A stretch of DNA of 64,000 bases. It comes from DASUEB01 sp036275295 (lineage in GTDB: Bacteria > Bacteroidota > Bacteroidia > Flavobacteriales_D > Luteibaculaceae). Location of the stretch: assembly GCA_036275295.1 (NCBI GenBank), contig DASUEB010000095.1:1-64000 (forward strand). The letters are read 5' to 3'. Under the pieces are notes generated by a model that made no database searches, was not told the DNA's origin, and was given only the letters and a program-made list of their open reading frames with translations. Of the stretch, positions 1-6,822 are shown piece after piece. Numbering within the stretch: position 1 is the stretch's first letter; each line of letters starts with the position of its first letter. A program made the translations under genes and the position numbers.

Positions 1-12
1 CCATTTTTTTTC

Positions 13-42
13 TTGCTTTAAAATTCACTTTATCTATATTTG
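13..42 (+). promoter_or_regulatory. Promoter of tRNA-Ser
   Basis: A TTG at 13-15 is followed 19 bp later by TATATTTG (35-42). This matches the Bacteroidota sigma-A pattern TTG-N19..21-TAnnTTTG. The tRNA begins 9 bp after the box, as expected for a transcript starting just before it. Confidence 0.75.
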
Positions 43-51
43 CAACCCCAA

Positions 52-140
52 GGAAAGGTGGGTGAGTGGCTGAAACCAACAGTTTGCTAAACTGTCGTAC
101 GGAGTAATCTGTACCGGGGGTTCGAATCCCCCCCTTTCCG
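52..140 (+). tRNA. tRNA-Ser (GCU anticodon)
   Basis: The acceptor stem GGAAAGG (52-58) pairs with CCTTTCC (133-139), leaving G140 as discriminator. The anticodon loop TTGCTAA carries GCT at 86-88, which reads AGU/AGC serine codons. A long variable arm sits between the anticodon arm and the GGTTCGAATCC T-arm, as in class II tRNAs. CCA is not encoded. It has its own promoter and its own terminator. Confidence 0.96.
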
Positions 141-152
141 CAGATCTATCGA

Positions 153-184
153 AAACCCACTCGGCAACGCCGAGTGGGTTTTTT
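153..184 (+). terminator. Rho-independent terminator of tRNA-Ser
   Basis: AAACCCACTCGGC (153-165) and GCCGAGTGGGTTT (169-181) form a perfect 13-bp stem with an AAC loop, followed by a T-run to 184. It lies 12 bp after the tRNA. Confidence 0.92.
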
Positions 185-192
185 GTTTCCCG

Positions 193-513
193 CCATTTCC
201 GTGCATCGAAGATCACGGGAAAAGGCGGGAAACAAAAAACAAGAGCCGGCCGAGAGGACGGCTCGGGTTTTCGATAGATCATGCACCCCCCTTACCGGGG
301 ATCATGGTCATAATCCCACTTCGGCCATTTCCGTGCATCGAAGATCACGAGAAAAGGCGGGAAACAAAAAACAAGAGCCGGCAGGGAGGACGGCTCGGGT
401 TTTCGATAGTTCATGCACCCCCCCGAAGGGATCATGGTCATAATCCCACTTCGGCCTTTTCCGTGCATCGGAGATCACGAGAAAAGGCGGGAAACAAAAA
501 ACAAGAGGCGGCT
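193..513. repeat. Tandem palindromic repeat, about 2.4 copies of 130-132 bp
   Basis: Units begin at 193, 325 and 455 with near-identical sequence (CCnTTTCCGTGCATCG), so the periods are 132 and 130 bp; the third copy stops near 513. Each unit is packed with inverted repeats: CCGTG/CACGG with flanking TTTT/AAAA, and GAGCCG/CGGCTC. The left flank extends the symmetry: TTTTTTGTTTCCCGCC (180-195 region) is complementary to GGCGGGAAACAAAAAA in the first unit, and GATCTATCGAAAAC (143-156) to GTTTTCGATAGATC (267-280). Apparent short reading frames inside it repeat with the unit and are not genes. The remaining 514-664 holds no gene I can support. It could be a structured RNA, a REP/BIME-like element or a recombination relic. 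Confidence 0.85.
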
Positions 514-664
514 TTAGGGAGTCACTGTTCAAGATGAACGGCCTTAACCTCACGGAGATCACCATAGTGTATTGCTATTGTCAGGGTGATAACATCATTC
601 GCATCACCTGCACTCTTAATTTAATTAGCCGAGCCCAAATTACTAGTAAGAGTCTAAAGTAGAA

Positions 665-1600
665 TTACGAAGCCCGAAGGATTTGGTTGGCGTTCTTACT
701 TAAATAGGTGGGGAGTGAGGCTTTGATTATGTTTATCAGTAATTCAATCGCTTTCGATTTAACCATCGATCGTTTGGTAATCAAGCTGATTTGTCGGCTG
801 TAATCGCGTTGGGCGATGGTTCTTATGCAATTTAATTGCTCGTCGGCTAAATACAGCGTCGCCAGCTGAGGAATAATCGTTACTCCCGATTGACGATCTA
901 GGATTTTGATAATGGTTTCTATGGAACCGCTTTCAAAAGATATTTGTTCCTTTTGTCCCAACTCCGTATTTACATCGCAAATCTTCAATGCTTGTTCTCG
1001 AAAGCAATGGCCTTTCCTCAACAACCATAAATCGGCTGGTTGAATGTCACTTAGCTCCACTTCCGACTGACTGCTGAGCGGGTGATGGGGAGATACGTAT
1101 AGGAAAAGGCGCTCAAGGTATAGGATGGATTCGTTAAAACCGTTGCGTTCAATGGGTGTGGCTAAAATACCCGCATCCAGCGTGTCACGGTCTAGTTCGG
1201 ACACAATTTCATCGGTAGTGAGCTCATTGATAATCAGTCGAATCGAAGGGCATTCTTTTTGAAACGTCTCCAAAAATAAAGGCAACAAATAAGGAGCTAT
1301 CGTGGGCAAGATGCCTAGAGTCACGGTACCGCTAATTTCGCCTTTGATCTCGACGAGCATTTCGCGCAGTCGCTTTGTTTCATTTAGTATCACCCGAGCT
1401 TGCTCTATAAAATGCAGTCCAGATTCGGTAAGAACCACCGGTTTGTGCTGTCGGTCGAACAGAATGGTTCCGAACTCTTCTTCTAACTTTTGAATCTGCA
1501 TGCTCAAGGTAGGCTGGGTTACAAAACACTTTTGAGCAGCAATGGAGAAACTTTGGTATGTGGCTACGGCCACCGCATATTCTAGTTGTACAAGTGTCAT
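665..1600 (-). CDS. oxyR: OxyR-like hydrogen peroxide-sensing LysR-family regulator
   Basis: This is a 311-residue LysR-type transcription factor. Residues 1-60 hold the winged helix-turn-helix (FSIAAQKCFVTQPTLSMQIQ) and roughly 90-300 the periplasmic-binding-like sensor domain. The redox pair of OxyR is conserved at exactly the E. coli numbering: Cys199 in GHCFREQ and Cys208 in KICD. In the family, peroxide joins these two cysteines and the oxidised form activates defence genes. It is divergent from dps, a classic OxyR target, with 80 bp between the start codons. The start at 1600 gives the standard family N-terminus. The identification is strong; the target genes are inferred. Confidence 0.93.
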   Translation of the reverse strand: MTLVQLEYAVAVATYQSFSIAAQKCFVTQPTLSMQIQKLEEEFGTILFDRQHKPVVLTESGLHFIEQARVILNETKRLREMLVEIKGEISGTVTLGILPTIAPYLLPLFLETFQKECPSIRLIINELTTDEIVSELDRDTLDAGILATPIERNGFNESILYLERLFLYVSPHHPLSSQSEVELSDIQPADLWLLRKGHCFREQALKICDVNTELGQKEQISFESGSIETIIKILDRQSGVTIIPQLATLYLADEQLNCIRTIAQRDYSRQISLITKRSMVKSKAIELLINIIKASLPTYLSKNANQILRAS

Positions 1601-1616
1601 ATAAATAAATCTTATG

Positions 1617-1667
1617 CAAATATAATTCGTATCGATTTGTGTTATACGCTTTCCTTTCCGAAATTTG
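1617..1667. promoter_or_regulatory. oxyR-dps divergent control region
   Basis: On the minus strand TATATTTG (1624-1617) fits the TAnnTTTG box for oxyR. On the plus strand TTTG (1636-1639) is followed 20 bp later by GAAATTTG (1660-1667), one mismatch from consensus, for dps. TATAA (1621-1625) and TTATA (1642-1646) form an inverted pair that could be an OxyR/LysR site. The operator role is inference. Confidence 0.4.
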
Positions 1668-1680
1668 AAGAAAGGACATC

Positions 1681-2154
1681 ATGAAACGCAATGCTATCGG
1701 ATTGCCTGCACAAGCCAGCGAGGAACTGGTGCTTGAATTGAATCAACTACTTTCCAATTTTCATATTTATTATCAGAATCTGCGCAGTTTCCATTGGAAT
1801 GTACGAGGCGCCCAATTTTTTGAGCTACATCTGAAATTTGAGGAATTGTATACTTTGGCCCTTCAACGAATCGATGAGGTGGCCGAGCGCATTTTAGCCT
1901 TGGGCGGAGCTCCTCACTCTACATTTTCGGCCTATTTGGCGGAGTCAAAAATTCGGGAAAGCGATGGTAAACTCACTTCATCCGAAATGGTGCAGTCGGT
2001 TATTGATGCCTTGGGTACGCTGCTAATCACAGAGCGAAAATCACTTGATTTGGCCCAGAAAATGGGCGACGAGGGAACGGCTAGTTTGCTCGGCGATTAC
2101 ATCTCAGAGCAAGAAAAACTCATTTGGATGCTGCAAAGTTACCTGAGAAGGTAA
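1681..2154 (+). CDS. dps: Dps-family ferritin-like DNA-protection protein
   Basis: This is a 157-residue protein of the Dps/ferritin fold. The inter-subunit ferroxidase residues fall at the family spacing: His38 (SFHWNV), His50, Asp65 and Glu69. Dps dodecamers oxidise Fe(II) with hydrogen peroxide, store the iron in the shell and so prevent Fenton damage to DNA. Length is normal for the family and there is no signal peptide, so it is cytoplasmic. It is transcribed away from oxyR, which suggests peroxide induction. The N-terminus lacks an obvious lysine-rich DNA-binding tail, so direct DNA binding is uncertain. Confidence 0.95.
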   Translation: MKRNAIGLPAQASEELVLELNQLLSNFHIYYQNLRSFHWNVRGAQFFELHLKFEELYTLALQRIDEVAERILALGGAPHSTFSAYLAESKIRESDGKLTSSEMVQSVIDALGTLLITERKSLDLAQKMGDEGTASLLGDYISEQEKLIWMLQSYLRR

Positions 2155-2425
2155 TTTCAATTTTGAACCCTGTTCACGCTTGTCGCTTAGCATTGATCCA
2201 GACTTCTGACCAACTGAATTTATTTTTGGTCCCGCGCGAGAATTAATTATCGACGGACCACCACCAAAATTCCGAGAACTCCGCTGTTGGTCTGAAGTTG
2301 ATCGAAAAGTATGGCTTCGATCTTATTGGAAAATGAGTCAGTGGTTTTTGTTGATTCATTGGGTTTTTATTAATGCCTCAATGGCTTTGAAAAGGCTAGC
2401 TTGCTGCGTTTGGTTTTTTTAATTG

Positions 2426-2433
2426 TAAATTTG
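2426..2433 (+). promoter_or_regulatory. -7 box of the RNase P RNA gene
   Basis: TAAATTTG matches TAnnTTTG and ends 3 bp before the predicted RNA 5' end. A -33 TTG is not well placed (candidates lie 13 or 22 bp away). Confidence 0.55.
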
Positions 2434-2436
2434 CAC

Positions 2437-2819
2437 AAACAAGGTCGGCTTGTCGCTTTTGACGCATGGTTAAAAGAGGAAAGTCCGGGCAGCGCAAAGC
2501 ACCGTGCTTCCTAACAGGAAGGGCACTGATTGTAATGATCAGTGTACAGAAAGTGCCACAGAAAATTACCGCCAGCAATGGTAAGGGTGAAAAGGCGAGG
2601 TAAGAGCTCACCGTTTGTGCAGTGATGTGCATCCCAGGTAAACCTCACGGGCTGAAAGACCAAATAAACCTCACATCTCGGAAGGGATAACGGCCGCTTG
2701 TCGGAAAGTTGAAAAACGGTGAGGAGGGTAGGTTGCTAGAGTCGATTGGTGACAGTCGATCGAGATAAATGACAGGCACGTGCATAGCACGAACAGAACC
2801 CGGCTTATAGACCTTGTTT
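2437..2819 (+). ncRNA. rnpB: RNase P RNA, bacterial class A
   Basis: This is the catalytic RNA of RNase P, which removes the 5' leader from pre-tRNAs. The conserved blocks are present: GAGGAAAGTCCGGGC near 2475-2490 and ACAGAACCCGGCTTATAGACC (split in the text at 2793-2812). Helix P1 is closed by AAACAAGGTC (2437-2446) with GACCTTGTTT (2810-2819). A run of T residues follows to 2824 and serves as terminator. Short reading frames on the opposite strand here are artefacts of the RNA gene. Confidence 0.93.
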
Positions 2820-2824
2820 TTTTT

Positions 2825-3255
2825 ACCTCTTAATGCACCATCAGATCCGATGATTCTGGCTAATCCAGCAATTCCATTCAGGGTGCCACGGGTATTACGC
2901 AATCAAGGCGCTTTCTGTCGGTCGTTGTATTACAGGGTGATAGACTTTCCACAAGGCCGTTGATATGAAATACGAGCTGTTTACAAAGGGCGATTAACCG
3001 TTATCAAGGTCGTACATTACGACTTTGGGATCAATCGTATTGGGGACAAGCGTTTTTGAGGTTAGCCAGGCCATTTTATGGAGGTGATCGATGTTAATAT
3101 CCTGATTGTATGAATATTGCATTGATTTCTTTGGTAAAGACAGCAGTCTACTATTGGAATGCTAATAAATCAAAATTGATCGAATTTTTACGAGCGTAGA
3201 GCGGGGAATATAAATTTTTTTAAGAATATTTTCAAGTCAATTTGGTGATTTTCAA
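2825..3255. other. Intergenic region without a recognised gene
   Basis: About 430 bp between the RNase P RNA and the helicase gene. I find no convincing reading frame, tRNA or strong hairpin. The right part becomes AT-rich as it approaches the helicase promoter. It may be the long 5' region of the helicase transcript if transcription starts further upstream. Confidence 0.5.
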
Positions 3256-3283
3256 TTTGGCGCATATATTATGACTACCTTTG
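3256..3283 (+). promoter_or_regulatory. Promoter of the DEAD-box helicase gene
   Basis: TTTG (3256-3259) and TACCTTTG (3276-3283) are separated by 16 bp, shorter than the usual 19-21 bp. The start codon is 18 bp downstream. The TACCTTTGCGCC string is also found before rpsP. Confidence 0.6.
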
Positions 3284-3301
3284 CGCCATAAATAATAATT
3301 A

Positions 3302-5116
3302 ATGCCAAATTTTGAAGAATTGGGCTTACGCCCCGAAGTGTTGGATGCAGTTAGTGATCTTGGATTTGTCAATCCCTCTGAAATTCAGTCGAAAGCAGTG
3401 CCTCTCTTAATTGGAGGAAGCCGGGATTTTGTGGGTTTAGCCCAGACAGGAACAGGAAAAACCGCGGCTTTTGGTCTGCCGCTTGCCTCCTTGGTTGATT
3501 TCTCAACCCGTGCCATTCAAGCCCTTGTAATTTGTCCGACAAGGGAATTGTGTTTGCAGATTACCGATGACCTAAATAAATTTACCAAGTACTATCCCAG
3601 TAAGCGGATTACCGCTGTTTACGGAGGTGCTAGTGTTGAAATGCAGCTGAAAGAGCTCAAAAAAGGACCTCAAATTGTGGTGGCTACACCCGGTCGTTTG
3701 AAGGATTTTCTTGATCGTAAAGCCCTTGATTTTTCGTTGGTGCGTTATGCCGTTCTCGATGAAGCTGATGAAATGCTAAACATGGGTTTCAAAGAAGATC
3801 TCGATGATATTCTTGAATACACACCAACCGAGAAAAACACTTGGTTGTTTTCTGCAACCATGCCCAAAGAGGTGGCCATGATTGCTAAGAATTACATGGT
3901 TGATCCGATCGAAGTTACCGTTGGTGGTAAAAATTCATCGGCCAAAACCATCAAGCACCAGTATTTTATGGTTCACGATAATCATAAGTATATGGCGCTG
4001 AAGCGCATTCTCGACTTCCATCCGGATATCTACGGAATCATTTTTTGCCAGACCCGCACCCAAACCCGCGACATCGCCGATGCTTTAGTACGCGATGGTT
4101 ACGATGCAGATGCCCTTCACGGGGATCTAAGTCAGGCGCAGCGCGACTCGGTTATGCGTCGTTTTAGAGAGCGCAACCTGCAGATTCTAGTCGCTACTGA
4201 CGTTGCAGCAAGAGGTATTGATGTTGACGATGTTACACACGTTATTCAATATTCTATTCCGGACGAGGTTGAAAACTACACTCACCGTTCAGGAAGAACA
4301 GGACGTGCAGGTAAAGATGGCGTGTCTATGGCGCTGGTTAGCCCGCGCGACACCCGTAAGTTGCCTATCCTGGAGAAAATCCTGGGAACCAAAATAGAGT
4401 TAGTTAAAGTGCCTTCAGGTCAAGAAGTCTGCATGCAACAACTGATGAACTTGGTCGATAGAGTAAAGAAAACCGAAGTTCGCGAGGCCGAAATTGGTCC
4501 GTACTTGAATGAAGTTTTTGAATCATTCGCCGGATTGTCGAAAGAAGAGTTGATCACCAAGTTTATTTCTGCTGAATTCAATAGATTTTTGCATTACTAC
4601 AAGTCGGCTTCTGATCTCAATCTTTCACCCAATAAGCAAAAAACAAATACCAAAGAACCCCGTGAAAAAGCTTACGGTGAGTTTGATGACGATAAGTACC
4701 AAAAGATATTCATCAACATTGGTGAGTTAGATGGACTTGACAAAGGATTCATGCTTCGTTTTATATGCGATTCAACCCGCGTAAACTCAAAGGCCATCGG
4801 TCGCATTGATATTCGCCGCGAATTCAGCTTTGTTTCGATCGAGAAAAACGAGGTGAACAAGGTAATGGACGGTCTTAAAGGCGTTGATTTCGAGGGTCGC
4901 GAAGTGCGCACTGAGTTCACCAAAGATAAAGGAGGCAGCTCGGATCGCGGTGGCCGTCGACCCAAAGGTGATCGCTTCTCTGGAACACCCAAGTCAAGTC
5001 CTAGATTTGATAAAGGAGGAACCAAAAAAGGTTCGTCATTTGGAGGAGGCTCAGGTCAGCCTAAGGATGGCGGTCGCAAAAAACAATTTGCCAGCTCACG
5101 TACTTCTTGGAAGTAA
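3302..5116 (+). CDS. deaD: DEAD-box ATP-dependent RNA helicase (DeaD/CsdA type)
   Basis: This 604-residue ATP-dependent RNA helicase has every family motif in order: Q motif near residue 28, AQTGTGKT (I), PTRELCLQ (Ia), ATPGRL (Ib), DEAD (II), SATMP (III), ARGIDVDDV (V) and HRSGRTGRAG (VI). After the two RecA-like domains comes a DbpA/CsdA-type RNA-binding domain (about residues 460-540), then a Gly/Arg/Lys-rich tail of about 60 residues. Such enzymes unwind RNA duplexes in ribosome assembly and RNA decay, often at low temperature. It is a single-gene unit with its own promoter and terminator. The exact ortholog (DeaD, RhlE or DbpA) is less certain than the family, but the C-terminal domain favours DeaD. 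Confidence 0.93.
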   Translation: MPNFEELGLRPEVLDAVSDLGFVNPSEIQSKAVPLLIGGSRDFVGLAQTGTGKTAAFGLPLASLVDFSTRAIQALVICPTRELCLQITDDLNKFTKYYPSKRITAVYGGASVEMQLKELKKGPQIVVATPGRLKDFLDRKALDFSLVRYAVLDEADEMLNMGFKEDLDDILEYTPTEKNTWLFSATMPKEVAMIAKNYMVDPIEVTVGGKNSSAKTIKHQYFMVHDNHKYMALKRILDFHPDIYGIIFCQTRTQTRDIADALVRDGYDADALHGDLSQAQRDSVMRRFRERNLQILVATDVAARGIDVDDVTHVIQYSIPDEVENYTHRSGRTGRAGKDGVSMALVSPRDTRKLPILEKILGTKIELVKVPSGQEVCMQQLMNLVDRVKKTEVREAEIGPYLNEVFESFAGLSKEELITKFISAEFNRFLHYYKSASDLNLSPNKQKTNTKEPREKAYGEFDDDKYQKIFINIGELDGLDKGFMLRFICDSTRVNSKAIGRIDIRREFSFVSIEKNEVNKVMDGLKGVDFEGREVRTEFTKDKGGSSDRGGRRPKGDRFSGTPKSSPRFDKGGTKKGSSFGGGSGQPKDGGRKKQFASSRTSWK

Positions 5117-5140
5117 TAACGCTATAATACACTTTTTAAG

Positions 5141-5167
5141 CCGCGCCATTTGCGCGGTTTTTTTTTT
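5141..5167 (+). terminator. Terminator of the helicase gene
   Basis: CCGCGC (5141-5146) and GCGCGG (5152-5157) form the stem with a CATTT loop, followed by ten T residues. Confidence 0.92.
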
Positions 5168-5304
5168 GCTTATCGACGGCGTTTTAATCAAAATGCGCCC
5201 ATGGACTCCGCGATTGTATTCAGCATCGATTGAGCCACATGATTGGGTGAATCGATCAAAGTTTACCCCGGTTTTCTCGTCTGAATTCGTCAAATCCCGC
5301 ACCC

Positions 5305-5333
5305 CCTCAAATTCTGGATTTTAGGATTTGAGG
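5305..5333. other. Isolated hairpin in the hsp20 upstream region
   Basis: CCTCAAATTC (5305-5314) pairs with GGATTTGAGG (5324-5333) over 10 bp (one T-G pair) with a 9-nt loop. No T-run follows on the plus strand, so it is not a canonical terminator. The remainder of 5168-5417 holds no gene I recognise. Confidence 0.45.
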
Positions 5334-5417
5334 TGGAGGCTATTGTATCCCATTCGTAGGTCTGTAATAACTAAAGAACCTTAAAAAATGCCATTTTGAC
5401 TGGTTTTATCAGTGCAT

Positions 5418-5434
5418 AGCGACATAATGTCGCT
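5418..5434. promoter_or_regulatory. Perfect 17-bp palindrome upstream of hsp20
   Basis: AGCGACAT-A-ATGTCGCT is a perfect inverted repeat with a 1-bp centre, 67 bp before the hsp20 start and 21 bp before a sigma-54-like element. It has the look of an operator for a dimeric regulator. The regulator is unknown. Confidence 0.5.
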
Positions 5435-5455
5435 TTCAACGTGTTTGTTTCCATT

Positions 5456-5469
5456 TGGCACTGGCTTTG
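5456..5469 (+). promoter_or_regulatory. Possible sigma-54-type promoter of hsp20
   Basis: TGGCAC (5456-5461) is followed by TTTG (5466-5469), giving TGGCAC-N5-TTG, close to the -24/-12 consensus TGGCAC-N5-TTGC except that the last C is T. The start codon is 31 bp further on. No TAnnTTTG box is seen here. This is inference from the motif. Confidence 0.35.
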
Positions 5470-5500
5470 TGTGTGGTAGTAAAAACAAAACAGAACAGCC

Positions 5501-5941
5501 ATGAATAGCAGTATAGAAGCCCGTGAGGCACTCAGTCCAATTGACTTTTGGTTCTATGATTTTTTACAGCCGCGCAGGCCGGGTTATCGGGTTCACAAAC
5601 ATGCAGATAATCAGCATGCTCCCGCGAATATCATCCAGACGGAGGAGCAATATGTAATTCAATTGATTGCGCCAGGGTTTGTCAAAGACAGTTTCAGCGT
5701 GGTACTCAAAGATCGCCAGTTGGTGGTGAGTTCTAAATTGCCCGAGCCAGATAACGGGGCACCGGTAAAATACAATTTACACGAGTTTGATATCAAACCC
5801 ATCAAACGCACCTTTCAACTTCAGCATGAGAACATTGATACCGACGCGATTGAGGCTCGATACGATCAAGGTATCCTGAGTATTCACCTACCGAAGAAAA
5901 CAAAGGAAACCGAGAAAGAAAAAAACATTGCCATTAACTAA
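5501..5941 (+). CDS. Small heat-shock protein, Hsp20/alpha-crystallin family
   Basis: This is a 146-residue small heat-shock protein, an ATP-independent holdase that keeps denaturing proteins soluble. The alpha-crystallin domain spans about residues 42-135, from ANIIQTEEQYVIQLIAPG to the closing GILSIHLPKK (the family signature A-x-Y-x-x-G-x-L-x-I-x-x-P). The C-terminus is charged and ends NIAIN, which could be the I-x-I tail used in oligomer assembly. It lies alone behind a palindrome and a possible sigma-54 site, which suggests stress induction. Its stop codon overlaps the convergent lipid-kinase stop by a few bases. Confidence 0.92.
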   Translation: MNSSIEAREALSPIDFWFYDFLQPRRPGYRVHKHADNQHAPANIIQTEEQYVIQLIAPGFVKDSFSVVLKDRQLVVSSKLPEPDNGAPVKYNLHEFDIKPIKRTFQLQHENIDTDAIEARYDQGILSIHLPKKTKETEKEKNIAIN

Positions 5942-6822
5942 ACCCGATCCTTTCCGGTAATGACGGAAAGGTTTGCCGGATGGAGTTTAATTTTGAGTTT
6001 TCTGCCCAGTTTCTTGGGTTCACCGTCAACGTGAACCCATTTTCTTTTGTGGGCGACCCGAATGGACTCGGCTTGGAAAGAGTGAATGTATTTCGAGCGG
6101 CCAATTTTTTTGCTAAATAGCAAGTATGCAACGGCAGGACTGGCATAGAGCGGGAATTTCCGCACAACACACACTTCAAATTTCTGATCGGTGAGAGAGG
6201 CGTGAGGTGCGATGAATGCATTGTTGCCAAATTGGGAGCCGTTGGCAATGGTAACCATCATGGCACGGTGTGTTTGATGATGTCCGTTGACCGAAAGAAG
6301 AATTTTTTTCTCTTTGAATGTGCTGTATTCTCGGAGCACAAGTTTGAAATAACTCCAGAATCCCCTTTTTTCCAAGTTGGCAAATCTGCGCCCAATATGC
6401 GCATCAAAACCAATGCCCGTCACCCCAATGAAGGGTACATTATTTATCTCACCGGTATCAATTCGCTGAATTTGCCAAGCTTTTATGGCTTCAACCGCCT
6501 CATCGGCTTGTAAGGATATGCCCAGGTGTCTGGCCATGCCGTTGCCGCTGCCAAAAGGAATAATACCCAAGGCCGTTTTGCTTCCCAATAATGCACTCGC
6601 GACTTCATTTATAGTCCCATCGCCGCCGCAGGCAATCACGGCATCGTAACCCAGAAATTTAGCTTTCTCGGCAAGATCTTTGGCATGTCCTGGGTATTGC
6701 GACACTTGAATTTGAATGAGCCATTGATCCTCTGGAAAGTAATGTTGTATGCGCTCAATGAATTGCTCTTTTCTCTTGACCCCGGAAATGGGATTGACTA
6801 CAAACAGTAACCTTTTTTTCAT
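5938..6822 (-). CDS. Diacylglycerol kinase-like lipid kinase (YegS/BmrU/DgkB family)
   Basis: This 294-residue soluble lipid kinase phosphorylates diacylglycerol or a related lipid at the inner membrane. The nucleotide-binding motif GGDGTINEV lies near residues 66-74, and PFGSGNGMARHLGI (about 90-104) is the glycine-rich family signature. The N-terminal VNPISG loop is also typical. Its ATG overlaps the stop of the upstream sulfatase-fold gene as ATGA, so the two are probably translated together. In lipoteichoic-acid or osmoregulated-glucan synthesis such a kinase recycles diacylglycerol left by phosphoglycerol transfer. That pairing is inferred from the neighbourhood; the lipid substrate cannot be read from the sequence. 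Confidence 0.88.
   Translation of the reverse strand: MKKRLLFVVNPISGVKRKEQFIERIQHYFPEDQWLIQIQVSQYPGHAKDLAEKAKFLGYDAVIACGGDGTINEVASALLGSKTALGIIPFGSGNGMARHLGISLQADEAVEAIKAWQIQRIDTGEINNVPFIGVTGIGFDAHIGRRFANLEKRGFWSYFKLVLREYSTFKEKKILLSVNGHHQTHRAMMVTIANGSQFGNNAFIAPHASLTDQKFEVCVVRKFPLYASPAVAYLLFSKKIGRSKYIHSFQAESIRVAHKRKWVHVDGEPKKLGRKLKIKLHPANLSVITGKDRV

Noticed and set aside
193..513. CRISPR array
   Set aside because: Units are 130-132 bp and continuous, with no unique spacers of constant length and no cas genes in the window.
52..520. tRNA-Ser as an integration site for a mobile element
   Set aside because: No direct repeat of the tRNA 3' end is found in the array or nearby, and there is no integrase gene; the similarity seen is inverted, not direct.
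174..565. Overlapping short frames on both strands behind tRNA-Ser
   Set aside because: They are the tandem palindromic repeat read as protein; the translated segments repeat with the DNA unit and have no ribosome site.
2396..2902. Two minus-strand frames of 78-85 codons
   Set aside because: They lie antisense to the RNase P RNA, whose conserved blocks and P1 helix explain the sequence.
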